From the NCBI GenBank assembly GCA_009841115.1, contig VXML01000043.1, positions 36,477 through 77,614 on the forward strand: 41,138 bases of DNA, read 5' to 3'. The translations under genes were made by a program, and so were the position numbers. The notes under the pieces are model-generated. The model had not been told where the DNA came from. It did not search any database and saw only the letters and a list, made by a program, of their open reading frames with translations. Shown piece after piece: positions 17,601-25,609 of this stretch (positions are counted from its first letter, which is position 1; every line of letters starts with the position of its first letter). Source of the DNA: Gemmatimonadota bacterium. Its GTDB lineage: Bacteria > Latescibacterota > UBA2968 > UBA8231.

Positions 17601-17725
17601 AAAGAAATCGTCCTTTGTAGCGGCCTCCCTACGCTAGCCATAAAGGATGCCAGCGGCAACCACGCCCTTTTTGCCTTATACTGTTATGCGGTACGCGACC
17701 CCAACCAACGATTCCTCCTAATACC
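17601..17725. promoter_or_regulatory. Divergent intergenic region between HisC-like gene and MFS transporter
   Basis: The 125 bases separate two divergent starts, so promoters for both should lie here. A TATACT box near 17676 on the plus strand is a fair -10, but no good -35 sits 16-18 bases upstream. The plus-strand gene lacks a Shine-Dalgarno; the sequence before its ATG reads tcctcct, which is complementary in the wrong sense. Confidence 0.35.
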
Positions 17726-19006
17726 ATGCCTACCAACACCAAAAAACCTATCATCGGCTGGGCCTTGTACGACTGGGCCAACTCGGCCTTTGCCACCACG
17801 GTCATCGCCGCCTTCTTTCCGGTATTTTTTAAGTCCTATTGGAGCGCCGGCAGCGACGTTACCGAGAGCACCTTCCAACTAGGGCTGGCCAACTCCCTCA
17901 GCAGCTTGATCGTCGTATTGTTAGCCCCTCTTTTGGGGGCCATTGCCGACCAAGGCGGCACCCGGCGCAAGTTCCTGTTTGCCTTTGCCTTCTTGGGCGT
18001 CCTCGCCACGGGGTGCCTCTACATGGTGGCCCAAGGCGCGTGGGAGTTGGCGGTTGTGGTCTATGTCTTGGCCGCCATCGGCTTCTCCGGTGGCAACACC
18101 TTTTACGATGCGCTTATCGTGGAAGTGGTCGGACGCGACAGGTCCGACTCGGTCTCGGCGCTTGGATATAGCCTCGGCTATCTGGGCGGCGGCTTACTGT
18201 TTGCGCTCAATGTGGTGATGGTCCTCCACCCCACGACCTTCGGATTGGCCGATGCCAGCGAGGCAGTGCGCGTGTGCTTTTTGCTAGTCGCCATCTGGTG
18301 GGCTGGTTTTTCGCTGCCGCTCTTTTTGTGGGTCGAGGAATCGCCGCCCACGCGCGCCCATAGCGGCTGGAGCGCAGTCTCGGCCGGCTATCGACAACTC
18401 ATCTCGACCGGCCGCGACATTCGGCAGCTACGCACGACCTTTGTCTTCCTCATCGGCTATTGGCTGTACATCGACGGCGTCGATACCATCGTCCGCATGG
18501 CCATCGACTACGGCTTGTCCCTCGGCTTTGATACCAACGACCTGCTCATCGCCTTGGGCATTACTCAGTTTGTGGGCTTTCCCGCGGCGATAGCCTTTGG
18601 CTGGCTCGGCGAGCGGATTGGCACCCGCAAGGGGATCTTCATAGGCCTAGCCGTCTATATCGCGGCGACAGTCTGGGGATATTTTCTGAATGCCGTCTGG
18701 GAATTTTACGCCTTGGCCGTGGCCGTCGGCCTAGTCCAAGGCGGAGTGCAAGCCCTGAGCCGCTCGCTCTACTCAAGGCTCATTCCCCGCGACCGCGCGG
18801 CGGAGTTTTTCGGCTTTTACAATATGCTGGGCAAGTTTGCCGCGGTCATCGGCCCGGTGCTGGTGGGCTGGATTGGGGTGCTGACCGGCAGCCCCCGCGT
18901 GGGGATTTTGTCAATCGTCATCCTCTTCGTCGCGGGCGGAGCCTGCCTCTGTTTCGTCGATGAGGAGCGAGGCACGGCCGCAGCGCGCGCCATTGAGGGC
19001 ACTTAG
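17726..19006 (+). CDS. MFS transporter, UMF1 (Atg22-like) family
   Basis: The 426-residue membrane protein has about 12 predicted helices and opens with GWALYDWANSAFATTV, the signature of the UMF1/Atg22-like branch of the major facilitator superfamily. GGVQALSRSLYSRLIP in the second half is also typical. Yeast Atg22 exports amino acids from the vacuole; bacterial members are mostly uncharacterised exporters or importers. No ribosome site is visible before the ATG. It is divergent from the HisC-like gene, and its TAG stop interlocks with the stop of the convergent M20 hydrolase. Confidence 0.92.
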   Translation: MPTNTKKPIIGWALYDWANSAFATTVIAAFFPVFFKSYWSAGSDVTESTFQLGLANSLSSLIVVLLAPLLGAIADQGGTRRKFLFAFAFLGVLATGCLYMVAQGAWELAVVVYVLAAIGFSGGNTFYDALIVEVVGRDRSDSVSALGYSLGYLGGGLLFALNVVMVLHPTTFGLADASEAVRVCFLLVAIWWAGFSLPLFLWVEESPPTRAHSGWSAVSAGYRQLISTGRDIRQLRTTFVFLIGYWLYIDGVDTIVRMAIDYGLSLGFDTNDLLIALGITQFVGFPAAIAFGWLGERIGTRKGIFIGLAVYIAATVWGYFLNAVWEFYALAVAVGLVQGGVQALSRSLYSRLIPRDRAAEFFGFYNMLGKFAAVIGPVLVGWIGVLTGSPRVGILSIVILFVAGGACLCFVDEERGTAAARAIEGT

Positions 19007-20157
19007 CAAAACGCCTGCGCCGTCAGCGCATACACCTTCGCCACCCGCACCAACTCGGCCACTGGCACCTGCTCGTCGGTAGTGTGCGCCCCCGTGGCGC
19101 AAGGACCGTGTGTTAGAGCTTCAATCCCAGCAGCCATAAAGACATTGCCGTCGTCGATAAAAGGTTTGCCTCCCAAGGGCAGTGGTGCCCCGGTCACCTG
19201 TTCGTGTGCAGACTGGAACGCACCCACTAGCGGACTGTTCTGATCTACCGCAAAGGCATCGCCGGGCATGTTCCAGTCGGCGAGCCGGATGCGGGTGCCG
19301 CTTGCCGCAGCTACGTCGGCAAGCAGGTCCTCCATTTCTCGGCGTGCAGTCGGCCCTGATCCAGCCGCCACCCAGCGGCGCGTCCCCTCGACGCGGCACT
19401 GAACCGGCACCTGATTGTAGAGCTGGCCGCCTTCAACCCGGCCAATAAACAGCGTGTCGCTGCCGACATAGGGGGAGGTTCGCTCGCGCAGATGCTCGTT
19501 CAGCGCATTCAGCCGCAACACCACCTCGCCCCCCGCGGCGATCACGTCCGGCAGCCCAGCGGGCCGCAGCACCTCGTGTACTGGCTCGCCATCGCGCTCG
19601 ATCTCCACGCTAAACACGGCCATCCCACGTCCGGCGACTGGCAGCGCGTCGCCCAGATACTCCGGCAGCAGCACCCCGTCGCCGATAAAGCCTTCGCGAA
19701 TTAAGGCCAAAAGTTGGCGGCGGTCGCCCCAAGGTGCTTCGTGGTGGTCGTGGGCCGTAAGTAAGATCGCTCCCTTAGTCAGTGCGCCCGTATCCCTCAA
19801 CGCCCTGAGCGCTTCGACAAAGGCGGCAATCCCTCCCTTCATGTCGGACGACCCCGACCCATAGAGCTGACCATCTTCCACCTTGGGCGGCACAAAGGGC
19901 AAATGCACCGTGTCCAAATGTCCGTCGAATTGCAACACCCGCCCGGGCTGTCCGCTATCGAGACGAGCGGCCACGGCCGGCGCTTGCGGCCAATCGGCTT
20001 GGGGGCGCTCTACGGCAAATCCCTCCGCAGCCAATATGGACGCCAACGCATCAGCCACTGCGCCAGCGTCCAGCGTCGGGCTGGGCACCGCAATCAGTTC
20101 CTTAGCCGTATCAAGTAGGCGTTGCTCATCGACGGCCTGTAGTATGTTGTCTTCCAT
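19003..20157 (-). CDS. M20 family metallohydrolase (ArgE/DapE-like)
   Basis: The 384-residue protein has the M20 di-metal fold. His80 and Asp82 lie in FDGHLDTVH, and the bridging Asp105 in GSSDMKGG. The usual general-base/metal-ligand DEE motif reads HDHHEAPWGD (136-145), so the first Glu is His and only Glu140 remains. The C-terminal metal ligand may be His in TGAHTTDEQ. Family members remove acyl groups from amino acids, as in ArgE and DapE. The altered motif suggests a subfamily with another substrate. AAGGAG precedes ATG. It begins 12 bases after the lipoprotein gene. Confidence 0.86.
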   Translation of the reverse strand: MEDNILQAVDEQRLLDTAKELIAVPSPTLDAGAVADALASILAAEGFAVERPQADWPQAPAVAARLDSGQPGRVLQFDGHLDTVHLPFVPPKVEDGQLYGSGSSDMKGGIAAFVEALRALRDTGALTKGAILLTAHDHHEAPWGDRRQLLALIREGFIGDGVLLPEYLGDALPVAGRGMAVFSVEIERDGEPVHEVLRPAGLPDVIAAGGEVVLRLNALNEHLRERTSPYVGSDTLFIGRVEGGQLYNQVPVQCRVEGTRRWVAAGSGPTARREMEDLLADVAAASGTRIRLADWNMPGDAFAVDQNSPLVGAFQSAHEQVTGAPLPLGGKPFIDDGNVFMAAGIEALTHGPCATGAHTTDEQVPVAELVRVAKVYALTAQAFC

Positions 20158-20169
20158 CCTAAGACTCCT

Positions 20170-20385
20170 TTACCCACCTCGGGACTTCGTTGTATCGACA
20201 TCGGCCTCGCCGCGCGGACAGAGCCACCCGCGCTCCCAAGCCGGACCACTACAACTTTCCTCAAGCGCTTCCAGCCGCTGTTCCTCGGCGCGCTTCCACG
20301 GATCCTTGGGCAGATCGGCCGGCCCTTGAGGATCGCTTAGTCCGCAACCGACCAACGCCATGCAGAGCATCCACTTTCTCGCCAT
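20170..20385 (-). CDS. small putative lipoprotein
   Basis: Starting at MARKWMLCMALVGCGL, the 71-residue product has a short basic N-terminus, a hydrophobic stretch and a lipobox LVGC with Cys14, so it is probably anchored to a membrane by lipid. A GGAGG ribosome site (20391-20395 on the opposite strand) sits 5 bases before this ATG and decides the start over an upstream in-frame ATG at 20460. The mature part is small, charged and has two more cysteines (SCSGPAW and WLCPRG), which could form a disulfide. No family is recognised. It is followed 12 bases later by the M20 hydrolase. Confidence 0.62.
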   Translation of the reverse strand: MARKWMLCMALVGCGLSDPQGPADLPKDPWKRAEEQRLEALEESCSGPAWERGWLCPRGEADVDTTKSRGG

Positions 20386-20452
20386 ATTGGCCTCCGTTGC
20401 CCGCCTCTGACAATCTCCGTACTTTGGCCCCAATTCGCAAAGGAGCAGACTT

Positions 20453-22000
20453 ATGTCCACCCCCCCTGACTACGGCATCATCTACAACTGGGACGGCGCG
20501 CCGCACGGCTACTCGCCCGTCCCCCAGTCCATGGACGCCTTTCTCGATAAGACGTACGCCCCCCTCGAAGACACCCAAGTCGGTGCCCTATTTTGGTGCG
20601 TGGGCGAACACGCCACCCGCTGGCCAAGCGACGCGCTCGAACTAGTCGGCGACCTCCACCAGCGCCGCTATGAAAGCGCCGCTAGCTACACGCACACCGA
20701 AAACATCCGCCGCATGTTGGATCGGGGCGAAGATCCCCAACAGGCCGTTATCGACCGCGGCCACGAGTTAAACCTCCATGTCTATGCCTCACTGCGCATG
20801 AACGACAATCACTTCAACGGCGCTCAGCTAAGCGACCTCCAGACCCTGCACCACACCGAACTGACCCAACTGCGCAAGGACCACCCCGAATGGCTCCTCG
20901 GCGAGGATACCGAGGAGTGGTTTGCCCTGTCGTGGAATATGGCCATCCCCCAAGTGCGCGAAAATCGCTTCCAGCACTTGCGCGAAGTCTGCCAAAACTA
21001 CCCCTGGGACGGCGTCGAACTCGACTGGCAACGCCACCCCTTCCACTTCCCCGCCGACTATGCCTATCGTCTGCGCTACATTTTCACCGACTTCATGCGG
21101 GCGGCGCGGCAACTAACCGACGAACTAGCCCAACAGCGCGGCCGGCCTTTCTACCTAGCGGCCCGCGTCGCCGGCTCCATCGAAGGCTGTCACCGCATTG
21201 GCTACGACGTGGAAACTTGGGTAAAAGAAAACCTCGTCGATATCCTAATCCCGGCCGGTGCCGCCGGTACCGATCCAGCCATTGAAGTCAGTGCCTTCCG
21301 CGCCCTCTGCACCGACCGCGACATCGCCCTCTACCCAGGTTTTGACGGCGGCGTTCCTGGCCCAGCCGCTGGTCCCGAAAGCGAATCAGCCCGCCACAAC
21401 ATGCGCACCAAAGCCACGGCTATGCAGTATCACAGCCAGGGCGCGACCGGCATATACGCGTTCAACTGGCACGCCGACCGCGATTCAAAGCGCGAGTTGC
21501 TAACTCAAGTGGGCGCGGTACAAACTCTGCGCCGCCAAGACAAGCTCTACAACGCCACCCACCGCTTCCGCCAGCACACCGGGGAGTGGCGCGGCGCGTA
21601 CCAGCACGACCGATTGCGCGGCACCCTACCCGTCCCCCTCTACTCAACCATGCGAGAGACCGGGCCGCACTTCGACCTCGACCTCGCCGACGACTTGAGC
21701 GCAGACCCACCGACGACCATTACTCTGCGTCTGCGTCTGCAAGATTGGGTCGCTGGCGACGAGGTTCGCTGCTGCTGGGATGGCGAAGTCTTGGCCGACC
21801 CGGACATCACCTATTGCCACGGCGGCGACCCCCAACCTATCTCCGATGTCAGCGCCGCCGCTTGGCACAGCTTCGCGCTCACGGCCGACCAAGCCGCCTG
21901 CGGCCGCCATCGACTAGAAGTCGTTCTCTTGCAACGCCATCCTCAACTTGCTTGCGACTTGATACTAACCGACGTCGAGGTGTTAATCCGCTACGGATAG
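20453..22000 (+). CDS. glycosidase-like TIM-barrel protein (paralogue of 30903-32486)
   Basis: I cannot name this 515-residue family with certainty. The N-terminal two thirds look like a (beta/alpha)8 barrel, with DGVELDW at 186-192 placed like the catalytic strand of glycoside hydrolases. GSIEGCHRIGYDVETWV at 241-257 is shared almost unchanged with the second copy in this window. The last 130 residues read as a beta-sandwich of carbohydrate-binding type. There is no signal peptide, so it is probably cytoplasmic. AGGAG precedes ATG. It is divergent from the lipoprotein gene. A role in breaking down a glycoside or sugar acid is inference. Confidence 0.8.
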   Translation: MSTPPDYGIIYNWDGAPHGYSPVPQSMDAFLDKTYAPLEDTQVGALFWCVGEHATRWPSDALELVGDLHQRRYESAASYTHTENIRRMLDRGEDPQQAVIDRGHELNLHVYASLRMNDNHFNGAQLSDLQTLHHTELTQLRKDHPEWLLGEDTEEWFALSWNMAIPQVRENRFQHLREVCQNYPWDGVELDWQRHPFHFPADYAYRLRYIFTDFMRAARQLTDELAQQRGRPFYLAARVAGSIEGCHRIGYDVETWVKENLVDILIPAGAAGTDPAIEVSAFRALCTDRDIALYPGFDGGVPGPAAGPESESARHNMRTKATAMQYHSQGATGIYAFNWHADRDSKRELLTQVGAVQTLRRQDKLYNATHRFRQHTGEWRGAYQHDRLRGTLPVPLYSTMRETGPHFDLDLADDLSADPPTTITLRLRLQDWVAGDEVRCCWDGEVLADPDITYCHGGDPQPISDVSAAAWHSFALTADQAACGRHRLEVVLLQRHPQLACDLILTDVEVLIRYG

Positions 22001-22006
22001 GACCGT

Positions 22007-24061
22007 CTAACGCCCGTAGCGCAGGCCAAAGAAAAAACCCGGCCACGTGAAAATCCCATCCTCCCACTCCTTCTCGTAGCGGCTACCCGACTCAATCAGC
22101 CGCTGATGGCCGTCGGTCCACAACTGGTTCAGGGAGACGCCGCCAAACAGCGCCAGATGGCTGTGCAAAGCGACCCCCGTCTCAAGTTTGATCCGCGCTA
22201 GATAGTTGTCCCTAGCCAAACGGTCTAGACCAAAGTCCACTGCGGGTGGCCAAAATCCAATGCCCGCACTGTAATCGTCATCAAGGTCGCGGCTGATCCG
22301 GTAGCTGTGTACATCGAGACCGAGGAAGAACCTTTGCCAGCGCTTCTGTACCCCACCGCCCACGCCCACCGCCCAGCGCCGCTGACCAGCCTCATCAGTA
22401 AAGCCGGTAGTAAAAGCAGTGTAAAACGAGCGGCTGCCCGAGGCGATGGTGAACATGGTAAAGCCGACTTCGTCGCGCCAAGTACTGAGATTGAAAAGCC
22501 CGCTGCGCGAGTAGTTGATCAACCCGATGGGTAGGCCGCCTTCAATGTGACCGGAAAGGTTTACCACGCCCACCTGCCACCCCTTGACCTCGCTCGCCAC
22601 GTTCAATAATCCAACCTGGCCGCCCTTGACCTCGCCGACGAAATTAGTAACCCCGGCCAATTGCCAACCGCGAATTTTGCCGACGATGTTGGTCGTTTGC
22701 GCCACCTGCCAACCGCGCACTTGCGAGGCAATGTTGAGCAGGCCCACCTGTCCCCCCTGCAACGGCCCCATCGCCCAGTTGACACCTACGACAGATGCTT
22801 GCCAGCCATCGACTTCTCTGAGCGCCAAGTTGCCCAACCCGCCGATCTGATTGCCGGTCCGCTCGCGCGCCTGATTGACCAGCCAAGCGAACTGGACCCC
22901 GCGAAACGCCTCGTCCTGCGTATTGGTCAACAGCCCCAGCGACAAGGTGTAGCCCTCGCGAGTGGCGACCTCGATCTGACGCCCCAAGGTAATCCTCCGT
23001 CCCGAGCCACCGCGCAACTTAGTGTCTTCTGGGGTCAAGGCACGAAAGTCGCCGGTACTCACCTCAGCGAACTCCCCCTCGGCTAAGACCAATTCAGCCA
23101 AGCGCCAGTCCTCGTCCCACGTTTCCCAAAACAGGGTATAATCCCCCGGCACCAATCCCAACTCGACCTCTCGTCCAGGGGATTTGTTCAGTTCGGCGAC
23201 TAGGCGCTGCTGGCCATTGCGAATAGAGACTCGACCGGCGAGGGCCTCGCCCAGCGACAGGCCCGCAGCGTTGCGGCGCACCTCGGTCATCACCACGCCG
23301 CCGGTGCCGCGCATCTGGCCCTCATAGGCTGGGTGCTGAGTGCCTCCCACTGTCCCAAGAGTCCGCGCCCGTGTCTCGTCGAATGCGAACTGGTACGCCT
23401 CGTGCAGAGTCACCCGGCCATCGCCGGTAACATCGGCCGCGCCGCGCATCCCAGAAATTAGATAGTGGGTAAAAAAGGACGCCTCGATCAGGTCCGACTC
23501 TTGGGCTGCTTCGTCGGCCGAGCTCGACGTGAGAAAGGCATAACCCCGCATATCAAAGGACTCATCGACCAAAAAGGGCGGCTTGGGCTTGCCGCCCTTG
23601 ATGCGGGTTATGCTCCCGGAGTTGCAGGCGTCGAGGACGGCGATGCGGACGGCGGCGTTGGCCGTCTTCAGCGAGTCGAGCAACTGCTGATAGCCGAGGT
23701 GATCGCCGGCCAACAGCAGGCCCTCTTCGTCGGCGTGGCCCGAGTAGTACAGCAGCACCTCTAAGCGGTCCTCCCGCCGACTGGCCACCTTTACCCGCCG
23801 ACCCAGATCGGCCAGCCCCTGTTCAAAAGCCGCCAAGTCTGGGTCTCGCAACAGCAACACATCGGCTGGGTCCAAGCCTCCCATTTCCTGCAACACTTCG
23901 ACGAATTGTTCCGCATCCGAGACTGCGTAGCGCAGCAATTCGCGATCCACCCCACCGTTGTTAGCCCCCGCTGCCAGTATCAACCGGCGCACTTCCGCCT
24001 CCACCGGCTGGGCCAGACCCGCCGCAGCGACAATGACCAACAAGGCGCGCACCAAAGACAT
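22007..24061 (-). CDS. exported caspase-like (peptidase C14) protein with surface repeats
   Basis: The start at 24061 is preferred because GAGGAG lies 8 bases before this ATG; the GTG at 24067 is too close. The 684-residue product has a signal peptide ending near VEAEV. Its caspase domain spans about residues 25-240, with the dyad His109 (YYSGHADEEG) and Cys146 (VLDACNSGS). An EF-hand-like loop, DVTGDGRVTLHE, is at 210-221. Residues about 418-518 are glycine-rich repeats such as GGQVGLLNIAS and GWQVGVVNLSG, like the LA_2272 surface repeat. The rest has alternating beta-strands ending in FFFGLRYGR, consistent with an outer-membrane barrel. It lies downstream of the sigma and anti-sigma genes. 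Confidence 0.85.
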   Translation of the reverse strand: MSLVRALLVIVAAAGLAQPVEAEVRRLILAAGANNGGVDRELLRYAVSDAEQFVEVLQEMGGLDPADVLLLRDPDLAAFEQGLADLGRRVKVASRREDRLEVLLYYSGHADEEGLLLAGDHLGYQQLLDSLKTANAAVRIAVLDACNSGSITRIKGGKPKPPFLVDESFDMRGYAFLTSSSADEAAQESDLIEASFFTHYLISGMRGAADVTGDGRVTLHEAYQFAFDETRARTLGTVGGTQHPAYEGQMRGTGGVVMTEVRRNAAGLSLGEALAGRVSIRNGQQRLVAELNKSPGREVELGLVPGDYTLFWETWDEDWRLAELVLAEGEFAEVSTGDFRALTPEDTKLRGGSGRRITLGRQIEVATREGYTLSLGLLTNTQDEAFRGVQFAWLVNQARERTGNQIGGLGNLALREVDGWQASVVGVNWAMGPLQGGQVGLLNIASQVRGWQVAQTTNIVGKIRGWQLAGVTNFVGEVKGGQVGLLNVASEVKGWQVGVVNLSGHIEGGLPIGLINYSRSGLFNLSTWRDEVGFTMFTIASGSRSFYTAFTTGFTDEAGQRRWAVGVGGGVQKRWQRFFLGLDVHSYRISRDLDDDYSAGIGFWPPAVDFGLDRLARDNYLARIKLETGVALHSHLALFGGVSLNQLWTDGHQRLIESGSRYEKEWEDGIFTWPGFFFGLRYGR
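22514..22808 (-). repeat. Glycine-rich surface-repeat region inside the caspase-like gene
   Basis: About five units of roughly 19-22 residues follow the pattern GxQVGLxNxxxxVxGW, encoded here in the C-terminal half. The repetition is at protein level; the DNA copies have diverged. It resembles the LA_2272 family of surface repeats described in Leptospira and other Gram-negatives. Confidence 0.7.
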
Positions 24062-24084
24062 GGACACAACTCCTCAGAGACAAC

Positions 24085-24187
24085 GGGGCGACCACAAGGA
24101 TCGCCCCTACAACGCCAACACAACGACGCCCACTCATCGTCGTTGGTTGCCAACCACCATTGTAGGGGCAACCCTCGTGGTTGCCCG
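24085..24187. repeat. REP-like inverted-repeat element
   Basis: Two 28-base arms face each other: the reverse complement of 24085-24112 reads ttgtaggggcgatccttg..., and 24160-24187 reads ttgtaggggcaaccctcg..., matching at most positions. The centre holds a smaller dyad (aacgacg and cgtcgtt). The translated right arm gives VGATLVVARG, a peptide that recurs in spurious proteins of many genomes because this DNA element is repeated. It fills the 134-base spacer between the anti-sigma gene and the caspase gene. Confidence 0.8.
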
Positions 24188-24195
24188 AGGCGGGG

Positions 24196-24957
24196 CTAGG
24201 GCTCCCTAGGTTTCTTCACAGTAAATCGGAATAGGTGGACGTCATCCCCCAACTCCACATCGCCAGCGGCCAGCTTGGTCTTGACTGCTGCCAAGCCAAA
24301 GCGGCGGTCGGCTGCCACCAAGTAAAACCGCTCCCACCGCGGCGCGTCGTCCAATTCGTAGGCAACGTCGAGGGTATCTTGCGCTGCCAGCGGCACGGCC
24401 TCTGCTCCAGTCGCCGGTAGGTGTTGGGTTACGGTACCGCGCCCATCGACGGATAAGATCGCCCCGAACTGCAAGCCACCTGAGCGGTAGGCGAGCTGCA
24501 CCAAGTCCCCGCTTTTGGCCAAGGCTTCGTCTTGCAGACGCTCCACACCGATGGCCAGTTTACGAAAAACCAGCAGACGCGGCTCCTGCTCGCCGCCTTT
24601 GATCCGCGTCTCAGGTGCTTCCGGGGTCTCTTGGTCGAGGAGAGTGGGCACCGCCACCACCGCCAGGATTAGGGCCACGGCCGGCACGGCCCAAAGGCGA
24701 TACCCACTCCACGTTCGTTGGACGCGCCGGCCCTGCGCCCGCTTGAGTTTTAGCTCGATCTGGCCACGCATCCATTCGGGTGGGTAGCGCCGATGCAATT
24801 CCTCGTTGGAGCGCTCTAGGGCCGCTAGCCGCTGTGCGAACTCTGGATCGTCCGCCAACCGACGGTCCAAGGCCGCCAATTCGTCGTCGGTCCCCTCGCG
24901 CAGCAGGTAGCGCTCTAGCTGGTAGTCGCTTATGGGGTGCTTGTCTTGCTGGTTCAT
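24196..24957 (-). CDS. anti-sigma factor with periplasmic DUF4384-like region
   Basis: The 253-residue protein has a helical, highly charged N-terminus (1-80) suited to binding a sigma factor, and one membrane helix at about 87-107 (LWAVPAVALILAVVAVPTLL). The roughly 145-residue exported part contains GDLVQLAYRSGG, GAILSVDGRGTV and an HLP motif, resembling DUF4384, which is often found with caspase-like proteins. Its ATG overlaps the stop of the ECF sigma gene as ATGA, a classic sigma/anti-sigma layout. No zinc-binding HxxxCxxC is present, so it is not a ZAS-type anti-sigma. The DUF4384 link is by pattern, not search. Confidence 0.8.
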   Translation of the reverse strand: MNQQDKHPISDYQLERYLLREGTDDELAALDRRLADDPEFAQRLAALERSNEELHRRYPPEWMRGQIELKLKRAQGRRVQRTWSGYRLWAVPAVALILAVVAVPTLLDQETPEAPETRIKGGEQEPRLLVFRKLAIGVERLQDEALAKSGDLVQLAYRSGGLQFGAILSVDGRGTVTQHLPATGAEAVPLAAQDTLDVAYELDDAPRWERFYLVAADRRFGLAAVKTKLAAGDVELGDDVHLFRFTVKKPREP

Positions 24958-25427
24958 GGCTTCTCCATCTCTTGCAGCGATGCTCTCAGGCCGAGCAGCC
25001 GCTTGCGCACGCCGGACACGGACATGCCCACTTCCTTGGCTACCTCCGCCAAAGTCATGCCGTCCACATAGTACAAGACGGCCATCGTGCGCGTTGACTC
25101 AAGCTGTTGGCCAAAGAGCTTGGCGAGCGCAGCGCGTGCATCTATCTGGCCCTCGGCGTCCTCCGAGCAGGCTATCTGCTCCAACAGCGTCGAGTCGGCC
25201 GTGGTCTTCCGCCGCCGGGTATCGCGGATGCGATTGAGGCAGAGGTTGGTGGCCATGCGATAGAGCAGGCTAGAGGGCGCGTCGTCCCGCAGGCGGTCGC
25301 GCCGCGTCAATAGCCGCACAAAGACATCCTGAGTGGCGTCGAGCGCCTGGTCTTCGTCGCGCAAAAGCTGCCGACAACGACGCATGACCATCGGCCCGTA
25401 GCGACGGTACAGTGTATCTACGTCCAT
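24954..25427 (-). CDS. ECF-type RNA polymerase sigma factor
   Basis: The 157-residue protein has a sigma region 2 at about 5-70 (DATQDVFVRLL and YRMATNLCLNRIRDTRRR) and a region 4 helix-turn-helix at about 95-150 (YYVDGMTLAEVAKEVGMSVSGVRKRL). Region 3 is absent, as in ECF (group 4) sigma factors, which redirect RNA polymerase in response to envelope signals. An AGGGA site precedes ATG. The anti-sigma gene overlaps its stop by four bases, and the caspase gene follows. It probably drives its own operon, but I could not find a clear GGAAC/GTC-type promoter upstream. Confidence 0.92.
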   Translation of the reverse strand: MDVDTLYRRYGPMVMRRCRQLLRDEDQALDATQDVFVRLLTRRDRLRDDAPSSLLYRMATNLCLNRIRDTRRRKTTADSTLLEQIACSEDAEGQIDARAALAKLFGQQLESTRTMAVLYYVDGMTLAEVAKEVGMSVSGVRKRLLGLRASLQEMEKP

Positions 25428-25549
25428 GTATTCCCTGGCGGTGTACTACTTAAACACCTATGATGGCGCGGAGTGTTACTGCTGCGTCCAAAAATTATGT
25501 CCCGACGTATTCAATTTACAAGATGCTGCTTACAGACGGCACCAAACGA

Positions 25550-25582
25550 CAAGAGCCGACGGTCCATGGCCGTCGGCTCTTG
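25550..25582. terminator. 13-bp perfect stem hairpin, possible terminator of the PhyH gene
   Basis: The arms CAAGAGCCGACGG (25550-25562) and CCGTCGGCTCTTG (25570-25582) pair perfectly around a 7-base loop. It lies 27 bases past the PhyH stop. In the gene's direction only a weak tcgttt follows; on the plus side a ccttctttt stretch follows. So it may be a weak or two-way terminator, or a protein-binding palindrome. The rest of the 182-base spacer 25428-25609 shows no gene. Confidence 0.6.
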
Positions 25583-25609
25583 CGATCCTTCTTTTAAAAT
25601 TTTCCCCAG

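Noticed and set aside
24123..24209. Short protein containing VGATLVVARG
   Set aside because: The peptide comes from an interspersed DNA repeat, not a gene.
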